Shown here piece after piece: positions 35,100-43,376 of a stretch of 64,000 bases of DNA. The notes under the pieces are model-generated. The model worked only from the letters and a program-made list of their open reading frames with translations. It was not told the origin of the DNA and made no database searches. Position numbers and translations under genes: made by a program. Numbering within the stretch: the stretch's first letter is position 1; each line of letters begins with the position of its first letter. Origin of the DNA: Frankia sp. AiPa1 (GTDB lineage Bacteria > Actinomycetota > Actinomycetes > Frankiales > Frankiaceae); contig NZ_JALKFZ020000140.1 of NCBI RefSeq assembly GCF_023243075.1, positions 62,001-126,000 of the forward strand. The letters run 5' to 3'.

Positions 35100-35347
35100 C
35101 GAGGCGCCCTCAGGGTCTTGCTGCGCACGCCTGTCGGCTCGCGGCTGGCATGCGTCTACCAGCTCGCCTGGTCGGGCGAGCCGGTTGCCAGGCGCGGCGT
35201 GAAGAAATAAAGTAACCCTAACTTAAGATGACGAACTGCGTCGGGGTGGCGGTGTCCTGACAACCGTCTGACCGGCGAGAACGAGCCGAGCCGCCACTGG
35301 TCGGCGAGGTCGCGGCCATCGACGTCACAGACCAGGCGGGACAGACC
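35100..35347. other. Intergenic region with a hairpin and an orphan iron-box-like site
   Basis: After the SDR stop, GCTCGCC-TGGTCG-GGCGAGC (35162-35181) can form a 7-bp hairpin that may end SDR transcription. A 19-bp element at 35208-35226, TAAAGTAACCCTAACTTAA, matches the DtxR/IdeR iron box at 14 of 19 positions, but no gene starts nearby, so the match may be chance. No other feature was recognised. Confidence 0.35.
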
Positions 35348-35391
35348 GATCAGGGACGCGGGGCCGGATGGGCGGCCCCGCGTCCCTGATC
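35348..35391. terminator. Perfect 19-bp hairpin terminator downstream of cbtA
   Basis: The arms at 35348-35366 and 35373-35391 pair perfectly around the 6-base loop GATGGG, giving one of the strongest hairpins in the window. It begins 24 bp past the cbtA stop. It probably terminates both cbtBA and readthrough from the SDR gene. No T-tract follows. Confidence 0.75.
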
Positions 35392-35414
35392 GAACGGACG
35401 GGCGTATCCCCGTC

Positions 35415-36323
35415 TCAGCCGGCGGCGGAAGGCGCCGCGGGCGCTGTTGCCGACGGACGGTCGGTGGCTGCCTCGGTCAACCCACGCCGCGTGGCACGGG
35501 CACGGACCGGGGCGACGGCAAGGCGTTCGGCAAGGGCGCCGAAACCGAACCCGATCGTCAGCCACATGATCAGCTGGCTGATGACGGAGTAGAACCGGAA
35601 TCGGAACAGCACGTCGGCCGGGAAGCCCGGGTAGACGATCGCGCCCTTCGCGTCCCGCAGCGGTTGCGGGGTCTCGGTGGCGAACGTGCCGTACTCGGCC
35701 TTGTTCGACGCGAGATGCCCCAACGGCGGCAGCAGCGCCATGGCCACCCCGACCAGCACGAGAAACACCACCGCGGCGAGCAGGCTCGCGTTCCACGCCC
35801 CGACCCGGCCGGCCAGCCAGCGCCCAGCGAACACGGCGAGCGTCAGCGACACCACCGACACCGCGACCATCGTCACGTACAGGGCACTGCGGTCCCCGAT
35901 CGTCTCCTCGTGGCCGATCGCCGGCGGGTTCGCCGGGTACTTGGCGAACGGCACCAGGTAAAGGCTCACGAACCCGGCCCCGGCCAGCAGCGCGGCGAGC
36001 ACCCGCGGGCGGATCCGCGGGTACCGCCGGGAAAGGATCAGGTAGACGACGACGAACAGCCCGCCGATGGCCAGCCCGAAAGCCGCCATGCCCACCCCGA
36101 CGCCGATGTTGCGCTGCACCGAGCGGCTGAACACCTCCGCCCCCTCATGCCCGTGCCCGAGACCGGCGGCATGACCGAGTGCGTCCTGAGCGGCGTCGCG
36201 CCCGCTCTCGTAGTCGATCGCGTCCTGGATGAACGGCTCGGCGAAGATGCGGGCGAACACGAACGCCAACAGCCCGCCGACCAGCCCCACACCAAGGCCG
36301 CGGTAAATGTGACGAAGTTCCAT
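35415..36323 (-). CDS. cbtA: CbtA cobalt transporter subunit
   Basis: The 302-residue membrane protein matches CbtA, a subunit of a cobalt uptake transporter whose genes are commonly under cobalamin-riboswitch control. Visible segments include the first helix RGLGVGLVGGLLAFVFARIFAEP, a His-rich loop GHAAGLGHGHEGAEVF that may bind the metal, and about six hydrophobic helices. Conserved LSRRYPRIRPR and YPGFPADVLFRFRFYSVISQ follow. The gene is 15 bp downstream of cbtB and shares its promoter and riboswitch. The Ala/Pro/Thr-rich C-terminus is disordered. Confidence 0.92.
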   Translation of the reverse strand: MELRHIYRGLGVGLVGGLLAFVFARIFAEPFIQDAIDYESGRDAAQDALGHAAGLGHGHEGAEVFSRSVQRNIGVGVGMAAFGLAIGGLFVVVYLILSRRYPRIRPRVLAALLAGAGFVSLYLVPFAKYPANPPAIGHEETIGDRSALYVTMVAVSVVSLTLAVFAGRWLAGRVGAWNASLLAAVVFLVLVGVAMALLPPLGHLASNKAEYGTFATETPQPLRDAKGAIVYPGFPADVLFRFRFYSVISQLIMWLTIGFGFGALAERLAVAPVRARATRRGLTEAATDRPSATAPAAPSAAG

Positions 36324-36338
36324 CGCGGCGGCCCCCGC

Positions 36339-36551
36339 TCAGTGGCAGGGGAAGCCGAGGAAGTGGCGCGCGTCATGCACGAACTCGTGGATGTGCGTGT
36401 CCGAGCCGAACAGCGACGTCGCGCCCTGGTCGACGCCGATGAAGTACAGCAGCGCCAGGGAGAGCAGCGCCGTCAGACCCAGCGCCAGGTGGCGGGCGGT
36501 CAGCGGGAGGGCGATCGCGCGCTGCCGTGACTCGGCGGCAGGTGTCGTCAT
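36339..36551 (-). CDS. cbtB: CbtB cobalt transporter subunit
   Basis: The 70-residue protein has one hydrophobic helix (ALGLTALLSLALLYFIGVD) and a C-terminal metal-binding tail, HEFVHDARHFLGFPCH, with four His and a Cys, matching CbtB. It pairs with CbtA for Co2+ import. The ATG at 36551 is preceded by AGGAGG. The cobalamin riboswitch lies immediately upstream. Confidence 0.93.
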   Translation of the reverse strand: MTTPAAESRQRAIALPLTARHLALGLTALLSLALLYFIGVDQGATSLFGSDTHIHEFVHDARHFLGFPCH

Positions 36552-36599
36552 GAAGGGAAAACCTCCTGGGGGATCGTGCGTCCCGAATGAACGGACTCA

Positions 36600-36715
36600 C
36601 CTGCGCTTGGGTCTGGCTCCCGGCCCCCACCACGCCTGGCGGGCGGACCGGTCACAGTGGCGCGACCGCGCCGGATTTCCACCGGCTTCCTTACACAGGC
36701 GTTCGCAGTATGCGG
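36600..36715 (-). promoter_or_regulatory. Cobalamin (AdoCbl-type) riboswitch
   Basis: On the minus strand the leader contains GGAAGCCGGTGGAAATCC, the GCGGTCGCGCCACTGTGA B12-box-like core and GAGCCAGACCC, in the order expected of the cobalamin riboswitch. It lies 50-165 bp before cbtB. When cobalamin is plentiful it should reduce cbtBA expression, so the cell would take up cobalt only when short of B12. The boundaries are approximate. Confidence 0.88.
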
Positions 36716-36984
36716 TCCGCCCACATCGTTGTCAACGCGCCGAACGGTACGAACAGCCCGCTCCCTCCCGTTACACCCGTTCCCGCCTGTCCGTCCGCTC
36801 CGACTGTCGAGCCGGTGGCGCGCGTTCCGGCCTGTAACGCTTATTCCCCCACGTCACGCCTGTTTCGCCCGTAACACCCGTTTTCGCGCGTTCCGCCTGG
36901 CCCTGCCCGCCCTGCCGTCACCCGGCTCCCACCGCGAGAGTGCCCGGAGCCGGGACGCGTCACCTTCCGCGTTGGGTGGAAGAG

Positions 36985-37060
36985 CAAGATCCCGCTATCT
37001 AGGTCGCCGTGGGGGGCAAATCGGACACGAATCCCCCCATGGCGACCTCTTTGGATCTTG
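36985..37060. repeat. Large two-tier palindrome
   Basis: An inner pair of 16-bp arms (37001-37016 and 37033-37048), complementary at 15 positions with one G/T, surrounds a 16-base loop. An outer pair CAAGATCC (36985-36992) and GGATCTTG (37053-37060) frames it with asymmetric internal loops (8 and 4 bases). It lies between the riboswitch leader and the Lrp-type remnant. Also nearby are two 19-bp direct repeats (36769 and 36869, 16 of 19 identical) with core CCGT(T/A)ACACCCGTT. Confidence 0.7.
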
Positions 37061-37113
37061 GCGCGGTCCGGGGCTGGGAATTCCGTCGCGGAACGTGACT
37101 CTGATCGTCTGGA

Positions 37114-37580
37114 GTGAAGGCAGGCGAGCTGGGCCGCCGTCGGCCATTCCGGCTCGTAGTCGCCCGGGAGCCATGCGTCGGGCTCCTGCGGACGGGCGGG
37201 ACACGGGGACATGTCAGCCTGGGCGCGTCCGTCCGGCTCTCCGAGCCCAGCGTGCGGCGCAGGCTCGCCCGCCTGCGTGCCAGTGGCGCGGTGTACTTCG
37301 ATCTGCAGATCGACCTCGACAGGCTCGGCTATCACAGGTCGCGCTGCTCTGGTTGACGGTGACGCCGGCCGCGCTGGACGCCACCGGAGCGGCCCTCGCC
37401 CGGCATCCCGAGGTCGCGTTCGTCGCGGCCACCACCGGCGGCAGCAACCTGGTCGCCGCGGTGATCTGCCGCGACACCGAGGATCTTTACGGGTATCTCA
37501 CGCGACGGATCGCGTCCGTCCCGGGAATCACCGGGATCGAGACCGCCACCGTGATGCGCCAGTTCAAGCAGCGCCAATAG
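37114..37580 (+). pseudogene. Lrp/AsnC-type regulator remnant with frameshift
   Basis: The first part encodes VRLSEPSVRRRLARLRASGAVYFDLQIDLDRLGY, the end of an Lrp-type helix-turn-helix and linker. After about 37335 the similarity continues in a different frame: SQVALLWLTVTPAALDATGAALARHPEVAFVAATTGGSNLVAAVICRD and GITGIETATVMRQFKQRQ, the ligand-binding domain. One base gained or lost near 37333-37345 would restore the frame. Actinobacterial homologues usually have two such modules; only the second is seen, so this is a truncated, frameshifted relic. A sequencing error remains possible. No ribosome site and no complete start were found. Confidence 0.75.
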
Positions 37581-37598
37581 TCCACCGGTAGCCCGACC

Positions 37599-38246
37599 TC
37601 AGGGAGTTGGCACCCGGTGGGCGAGGCGGCGGCGGACCCTGCGCCGGATGTCCGTGGGCAGAACATCGGCGACGGCGCCAAGCTCGGGCAGGCGCTCTGG
37701 CTCGGTTGTCAGTGCACGGAACACGGATCCGATGGTGATGTCGTGATTCGGTCGGTGAACGATCGTGATCGCATCACCGGCGGTGACCTCACCCGGCGTC
37801 CGGACCCGCAGGTAAGCGCCGGGCTCGGCCCGCTGGGTGAAACGGGCGATGAGATCGGGGACATCCCAGAACCCGGCGAATACCCGGCAGGGCACCCGCG
37901 GCGCCGACACCTCGAACACGGCCGAGCCGATCGCCCACAGCTCGCCGATCCGGGCACCGGTGACGTCGAGTTCCGCCGTCGTGAGATTCTCGCCGAAATT
38001 ACCCGGGATGATGCGCCGCCCAAGCGTCTCCATCCACCAGGCGTAATCCTCGTGCGCGAAGGCATAACCGGCCCGGTCGACACCGCCGTGGAACCGCCGG
38101 TCGACGACGGTGTCGCCACCGAGGCCCTCCGGCCCCGCCCGCACCGGGCCGCTGACCGGACGTTTGTCGATGCCGCTGCGGCCCATGGCGCCCGTCCACG
38201 CGCCGTCCCGGACGACGGCGAGGTTGACCGTCAGTAGACGTCCCAC
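37599..38246 (-). CDS. MOSC domain protein (YiiM-like)
   Basis: The 215-residue protein is a MOSC-domain protein. The domain is found in molybdenum-cofactor sulfurases and in YiiM-like reductases. Segments GDTVVDRRFHGGVDRAGYAFAHEDYAWW, PGNFGENLTT, IGELWAIGSAVFEVSAPRVPCRVFAGFW (with the conserved Cys) and YLRVRTPGEVTAGD are typical. The GTG at 38246 is preferred because GGTGGA is five bases upstream and the family begins with this strand; a GTG at 38321 would add 25 residues. It converges on the Lrp relic. Function is likely handling of a Mo-bound or N-hydroxylated substrate. Confidence 0.92.
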   Translation of the reverse strand: MGRLLTVNLAVVRDGAWTGAMGRSGIDKRPVSGPVRAGPEGLGGDTVVDRRFHGGVDRAGYAFAHEDYAWWMETLGRRIIPGNFGENLTTAELDVTGARIGELWAIGSAVFEVSAPRVPCRVFAGFWDVPDLIARFTQRAEPGAYLRVRTPGEVTAGDAITIVHRPNHDITIGSVFRALTTEPERLPELGAVADVLPTDIRRRVRRRLAHRVPTP

Positions 38247-38776
38247 AGGTTCCACCGGCCAGCCCACCCGTCCCAGAACCCGGAGCGGATCACGGTCTCC
38301 CACCTCCGGCGAACGTACCACCGGCCGCCCGGAGTGGTGGTCGTCGCGGTCGTCGCGGCCGCCGCTGCCGCTGCCGGTTGCGCCCTGGCCCAGGCGGTCT
38401 CGCGCTGACGCCGAGCGACGGGCAGCCCTTCGTTGTGGGCACGGCGGGAGCGTGACGGGTGCGCGGCCGGGGGGGATCGTCCTGTGGACACCAAGTGGAG
38501 CGTTTACCGGGGGAAAGGACGGTCCGATGGGCGGACGTGCTGGTCAGGCGCCGGTGGGAAGCGGCTTAGGGTGGGAGCCTCGGGAGGGAGCCCGTGTGCC
38601 TGTCCACGTTCCGTGGGGTCGGGTGAGGTCGGTGTGAGGGGTGGCGTCGATAGTCCGCCGCGGGCCGTCGTGGGGCGGTGTGGATATGGGAATCGCGGCG
38701 GTTGGATCCCGCCGGCGGGGAGTATCCTGCTGGTGCGGAGTCGCTACGGGGGACGCGGCCTGCTGGGGAGTTGGCC
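38247..38776. other. Intergenic region upstream of the DUF4407 gene
   Basis: No gene was recognised with confidence in 530 bp. A plus-strand stretch at about 38336-38408 could encode a short Val/Ala-rich hydrophobic peptide ending at TGA, but there is no ribosome site or homologue. TTGGAT (38702-38707) and TATCCT (38723-38728) are 15 bp apart and could be the promoter of the DUF4407 gene. Confidence 0.4.
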
Positions 38777-40999
38777 ATGCGGGGGATCGGCTCAGGAGTG
38801 CGCAGAGTGTCAGGTGCGGTCGGCCGCTTCGTGCGCGCGCCGTTCCATACCATGGGCCAGTTCATGCTGTGGCTGTCCACGGCGAACCTGAGGGTGCTCG
38901 AACGGTTTCCGTCCGACCGGCCGAAATACGTCGGTCTCGGCAGCGCGGTGTTCATCACCTCGTCGATGGCGGCGATCTCCAGCGGTTTTGCCCTGCGGAT
39001 GGGCCTGAACCTGCCGATCCCGGCGTGCGCCGTTCTCGGGCTGCTCTGGGGCCTCGCCATCATGGGATTCGACCGGTGGCTACTGGCGACCGCGGGCCGT
39101 TCCAACATCTGGATGCTGTTGCCGCGTGCGGCGCTGGCTTTCCTCATCGGCCTCGTGGTCTCCACGCCGTTCGTGCTGCGCATCTTCCAGCCGGAGATCA
39201 TGCAGCAGGTCGCGCTGATCCAGGCCTCGGCGGCCACCAGCCAGCAGGAGAGCTGGAACGACCCGAGGAATCCGATCGTCAGCCAGATCAACCGGCTCAG
39301 CGGCGACATCGGTAGGCAGACGGTGCTCGTCAACACCAAGGGTGGCGCGACCGTCGAGAACGACCCGGCGGTGAGCTCGCTGGTGGCGAAGCTGAGCCCG
39401 GACGTCGACCCGATGAAGACCTACAACCGGCTCCAGCAGCAGATCAACTGCGAGGAGTCCGGCAGCACCAACTGCGGTGACGGCGTGGGCTCGGGCCGGC
39501 CGGGAGACGGTTTCCGAACCCAGCAGCTCAAGCAGCAGCGGGACGACTACTTCCAGAACTTCGTTCAGCCGCTGCAGACCCAGCTGGCCGCGGCCCGGAC
39601 AACCGCGGGGAACGCTCTTCCCGCCCGGCAGCAAAAGGCCGTGCAGGACGCCAAGGACCAGATCGCCGCTGACCAGAAGGAGCTTGCTCCGCTGCTCGTG
39701 AAGCGGGACCGACTGCGGCGCTCGTTCGACACGTCGAACACGGAGAACACCGGCCTGCTGATCCGTATGCAGGCCCTCGGCGACCTGACCAAGCACAACG
39801 CGACGATGCGCACCACGCACTACACGCTGCTGGCATTCATCACCGCGATCGACTGTCTGCCGATTCTGTTCAAACTGTTCATGCTGCTTGGGCGTAAGAA
39901 CAAATACGAGGAGGGCCTGGAGGCGGAGGAACGCGAGCACCTGGCGATCTCCCGGCAGTTCAGCCGCCGGCTGCGGGCCGAGCAGACGATCTACCAGACG
40001 GACACGCTGCGCGAGGCGCAGGCCGCCCGGGACGAGCGCGACGAGGCCATCGAGGAGCTGGCCCGCCGCACCGTGCGGGATCAGGTCGAGATCGCCGAGC
40101 GCACCCTCGACCGCTGGAAGCGCGAGGAGTTCGACCGGGTCGACCAGGACCCGAACTACCGCACCACCCGGCAGGTCCCCGCCCCGAACGTCCTGCCCGC
40201 CTACCAGCGTTCGGCCAGCGTCGACGAGGTGCTCGGCGCCCCGCCGCAGCGCTCGTGGCCGCCGACTGGACGCAGTCGGGACGAGCTGCGCCGGGCCCGT
40301 CGGGGCCCGGAGCGTCCCACCAGCGGTCGCGATGTCGACGCCGGCCGGAGCACCAGCGGCCGGGGCGCCGACACGGCGAGCTGGGACCTGGTGAACGGCC
40401 GACGCACCGCCTCCGGACATGATGTCGTCCCGGACCGGGACCGGGACCGGGATGGCCGGGGCCGGTCGGGCGACGCAGGCCAGGGCACGACTGTCTCGGA
40501 TCGTCGGGCGCAGGACGCGGAACCCTCGCGCCACCAGGATTCCCCAGGCCGGTACGAACGGTCGAGTGCCTCGAGTGTGCTGGGCTTCTCGGATCCAACC
40601 TGGCAGGACGCGGACGAGGCCACTGTGATCCCCTCCCGGTCGCCCTCCGACCCGCTGTTCGAACAGCCGGTCGGGCGCGGGCCAGCGGTGGGCGAGCCTA
40701 CCGACGGGTCCCGGGCCTATGCGGGCGGTGTGGCGGCGAACGGTCACGCCGAGCCCGCCGCCGCGGTCAACGGCGCCACGGCGCACGGTGGCGACGCACA
40801 CGGCGGCGGGACGCAGGACGGCCCCTCGTACGGCGGCTCCGCGTATGGCGGCCGCGCGAACAGCAGCCACGCGAGCGGCAGCGCGGTGTACGGCGCCGCC
40901 GAGGACGACACGGTGCACGGCGCCGCCAGGGACGGCGCGGTGGACGAGACCGTGCTCATACCGCCGCCCGGTGAGGAACCCGGCAGCGACCTGTGGTGA
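38777..40999 (+). CDS. DUF4407 membrane protein with long disordered tail
   Basis: The 740-residue protein has a DUF4407-like core: three early membrane helices (about 52-75, 80-97, 115-135) with the motif GFDRWLL between the second and third, a coiled-coil periplasmic/extracellular region (about 140-355; QTQLAAARTTAGNALPARQQKAVQDAKDQ), and a fourth helix (about 363-385). A cytosolic segment with charged coiled coil (ERDEAIEELARRTVRDQVEIAERTL) follows. The last about 270 residues are Ser/Gly/Arg-rich and end in the acidic motif DETVLIPPPGEEPGSDLW. The ATG at 38777 follows GGGGAG. It converges on the GTPase/tubulin operon 19 bp away and is likely part of that system. The biochemical function of the family is not established to my knowledge. 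Confidence 0.85.
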   Translation: MRGIGSGVRRVSGAVGRFVRAPFHTMGQFMLWLSTANLRVLERFPSDRPKYVGLGSAVFITSSMAAISSGFALRMGLNLPIPACAVLGLLWGLAIMGFDRWLLATAGRSNIWMLLPRAALAFLIGLVVSTPFVLRIFQPEIMQQVALIQASAATSQQESWNDPRNPIVSQINRLSGDIGRQTVLVNTKGGATVENDPAVSSLVAKLSPDVDPMKTYNRLQQQINCEESGSTNCGDGVGSGRPGDGFRTQQLKQQRDDYFQNFVQPLQTQLAAARTTAGNALPARQQKAVQDAKDQIAADQKELAPLLVKRDRLRRSFDTSNTENTGLLIRMQALGDLTKHNATMRTTHYTLLAFITAIDCLPILFKLFMLLGRKNKYEEGLEAEEREHLAISRQFSRRLRAEQTIYQTDTLREAQAARDERDEAIEELARRTVRDQVEIAERTLDRWKREEFDRVDQDPNYRTTRQVPAPNVLPAYQRSASVDEVLGAPPQRSWPPTGRSRDELRRARRGPERPTSGRDVDAGRSTSGRGADTASWDLVNGRRTASGHDVVPDRDRDRDGRGRSGDAGQGTTVSDRRAQDAEPSRHQDSPGRYERSSASSVLGFSDPTWQDADEATVIPSRSPSDPLFEQPVGRGPAVGEPTDGSRAYAGGVAANGHAEPAAAVNGATAHGGDAHGGGTQDGPSYGGSAYGGRANSSHASGSAVYGAAEDDTVHGAARDGAVDETVLIPPPGEEPGSDLW

Positions 41000-41018
41000 C
41001 AGACAGGCTGGATCCGGG

Positions 41019-43373
41019 CTAATAGGTGCGGCGGGTGGTCGGCCCGTCGACGTAGGTCGTGAGCATGGCCGGCCAGGCCTGGAGCCACTTGTCGTCGACC
41101 CCGTGGCGGTAGCCGCCGGAGGCGCCCCGCTCGCTGACGAACACGTTCATGACGATCCGCAGTCTCGGCGGAATCCAGTGCACGGACTCGACCATCCAGG
41201 TCAGCAGCTCGAGGATGAGGTTCTTGGCCACCGGGTCGTACGGCCATCCGGTGCGCTCCAGCGAGGCCGCGAGGCCGTCCATCACCAGGCCGGCGAGACG
41301 GACCGCGCGGATGCCCCGGCCATATCTGTCCACCATGAGGTGGTAGGCGCCGAACATCGCCGAGCGATAGGCGCGCCGGTAGGAGGTGGTCATCCGGTCC
41401 CGCAGCGGCTCCACCGGCTCTGCGTCGAGCAGCAGGCAGGCGAAGTCGAGCCGGGCCTCCCCCTCCCCGTCGCCGCCGGAGGCCCGGTGCAGCTCCTCGG
41501 CCCAGCCGGCCTTCTCGGCCGGTGAGAGCGCGCGGGGGGTGACGGCCGCGGTGGTGAGCCAGGTCCACAGTGGCTCGGCCAGCGCCCGGCCCTGCCCGGT
41601 GAGCCGGGCGAGCCGGACCGCCGCCAGCGAGTAGCGGCTGTCCTGCCACAGATCCTGGCCCCTGGCGGCGAGCTCGTCGAAGTCCACCGCATCGTGCCGC
41701 CGGGCCAGCAGTCCGGTGAACGGACGTAGCGTCTCGCCCAGTGAGGGCGCGCTGGTCAGCCAGCCAAGCCAGCCTGCCGTGTGGGGGGCAGCCTCGATCG
41801 TGCCGGCCACGACCGGCCCGCGTCCGCCCGCTTCGAGGCGCAGGTCGTCCTCGACGGCGCGCCGGACAAGCTCCAGGGCGACGGCGGGCCCGCCGGGGTG
41901 CGCGGCCAGCTGTCCGAGCACCGCATCGTCGGCCAGGGCGCTCGACGGACCCGACAGCAGCCGGCGGCGGACCCGCTGGGCCCGGATCAGCGCCACGGTG
42001 TCCGAGACCAGCTCACGGGTGATCAGGCTCCGCTCGCCCGCGCCGCCCGCCGCCGCGCCGCCGACCGTCACCGCGCCGCCCGTCACAGCACGGGACGTGG
42101 ACGTCACGGCCGGTGTGGCACGGGACAGCCGCACGGGTGCGGTACCGAAGGGCGCCGCGGCAAGGTCGGCAGAGCCGGCGGCTACCGACGCCGCGGCCGG
42201 GTTGGACGCCGGGCCACTGGGCGCCGCGACGAGCAGGCGAGTGGTGAAGAACCTCGGACCGGGCAGGTCAGCCAGACTCAGCAGCGCGTGCTCCGGGTCG
42301 CCGAGGTGATGTCCTGGCCGGTAGGGCGCCTCGGCGAGATGCCGGATGATCTCCGCCGCGGGTATTTTCCGGCGCTCCCGCAACTCGAGGAGCAGCGCGA
42401 AGTACTCGGCGGCACCGTGGGGCAGCGGCGGTAGCCGGAAGCCCCGGCGCGGGCCGCCGAGGTGCACCGCGGCATCGCCTGGCCGAGCCCGATTGGTGAA
42501 GGCGAGCCGGATCCGATGTGTGCTGCCGGAATCCGCCCAGGTGCTCGCGACCAGCCGGGAACGCTGGCCGTACGGCAGCAGCGCGGCCACCGTGTCGAGG
42601 AACCACAACCGGTGGCGAAGTCTCGTCTGCGGGTCCGACGACGCCGGCCCGAGCAGTGCCACCGGCTGGCACAGCAGCAAGGCGGCGACGGCGGCCGCCT
42701 GCCGGAAGACGCCCCCGTCGGCGTTGAGCTCAGCGGCGTCCAGGCGCCGGGCGATCGCCTCGGCGTCGAATCCGGGCGAGAACTCCAGGGACAGCGACCC
42801 GCCCGGCGGCCGTCGCGGAGCGGATGCCGCTGTCGGCGGGAGCGCGGGCGGAGATGCCCCACCCGGTCGGGGCTCTGCTGGACGCGCGCCGCCGTGATCG
42901 GCCTCCAGCAGCGGCACCGGCCCGCCACGCTGGATGCCACGCGGCTGCGGCGTGAGCGCGGCGGCCAACGTCGCGTCGTCGCGCACCGTCCGGTACAGGC
43001 TCTGATAGCTCACGGGGACGGCGGCGAGACGCGCGAACGGTGCGCAGAGGTAGGTGGTCGCGGAGACCGGCCGGCCGGCGGCGTCGCTGCGGTTCGTCCA
43101 GGTGCACAGCGCGATTCCCAGCACGCTGCCGCTCCCCGCCGCGGACGCGGTACTGGGAGGAAGGGGGGCGTAGCTGATCGTGACCCAGGGCAGGGCGGCC
43201 GGGTCGGACTGCTGGGACGGGGTGGGCGGAGTGCCCGGGACGAACCGGCGCAGGATCGCGTCATAGTCGTCGCGGCTGAAGTAGGCGCCACCCGCGCGCA
43301 GCACCCGGTAGTCATCGGCACTGCCCGCGGTCTTGCTGTAGATCGCCCAGTCGGCCTCGATCCGCGTCGTCAC
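41019..43373 (-). CDS. GAP1-like (GTPase-associated) protein A
   Basis: The 784-residue cytosolic protein begins ADWAIYSKTAGSADDYRVLRAGGAYFSRDDYDAILRRFVPG, followed by a strand-rich region ending LPWVTISYAPLP. This opening resembles the type 2 N-terminal domain of GTPase-associated protein 1 (GAP1). A Pro/Ala linker (about 160-190) leads to a middle domain with many charged residues and helices, and a C-terminal helical domain. No enzyme motif is visible. The GTG at 43373 directly follows TAAGGA, so the ribosome site overlaps the start; the domain starts at once, which supports it. It is the last gene of the operon, 3 bp after the GTPase it probably works with. The family call is from memory and pattern; it would need a profile search. 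Confidence 0.55.
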   Translation of the reverse strand: MTTRIEADWAIYSKTAGSADDYRVLRAGGAYFSRDDYDAILRRFVPGTPPTPSQQSDPAALPWVTISYAPLPPSTASAAGSGSVLGIALCTWTNRSDAAGRPVSATTYLCAPFARLAAVPVSYQSLYRTVRDDATLAAALTPQPRGIQRGGPVPLLEADHGGARPAEPRPGGASPPALPPTAASAPRRPPGGSLSLEFSPGFDAEAIARRLDAAELNADGGVFRQAAAVAALLLCQPVALLGPASSDPQTRLRHRLWFLDTVAALLPYGQRSRLVASTWADSGSTHRIRLAFTNRARPGDAAVHLGGPRRGFRLPPLPHGAAEYFALLLELRERRKIPAAEIIRHLAEAPYRPGHHLGDPEHALLSLADLPGPRFFTTRLLVAAPSGPASNPAAASVAAGSADLAAAPFGTAPVRLSRATPAVTSTSRAVTGGAVTVGGAAAGGAGERSLITRELVSDTVALIRAQRVRRRLLSGPSSALADDAVLGQLAAHPGGPAVALELVRRAVEDDLRLEAGGRGPVVAGTIEAAPHTAGWLGWLTSAPSLGETLRPFTGLLARRHDAVDFDELAARGQDLWQDSRYSLAAVRLARLTGQGRALAEPLWTWLTTAAVTPRALSPAEKAGWAEELHRASGGDGEGEARLDFACLLLDAEPVEPLRDRMTTSYRRAYRSAMFGAYHLMVDRYGRGIRAVRLAGLVMDGLAASLERTGWPYDPVAKNLILELLTWMVESVHWIPPRLRIVMNVFVSERGASGGYRHGVDDKWLQAWPAMLTTYVDGPTTRRTY

Positions 43374-43376
43374 TCC

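Noticed and set aside
36985-37060. Large palindrome considered as a tRNA or an IS end
   Set aside because: No cloverleaf, anticodon or transposase is visible, and no target-site duplication could be seen around it.
38336-38408. Short hydrophobic Val/Ala peptide gene
   Set aside because: No ribosome site, no homologue, and the composition is expected from GC-rich repeats.
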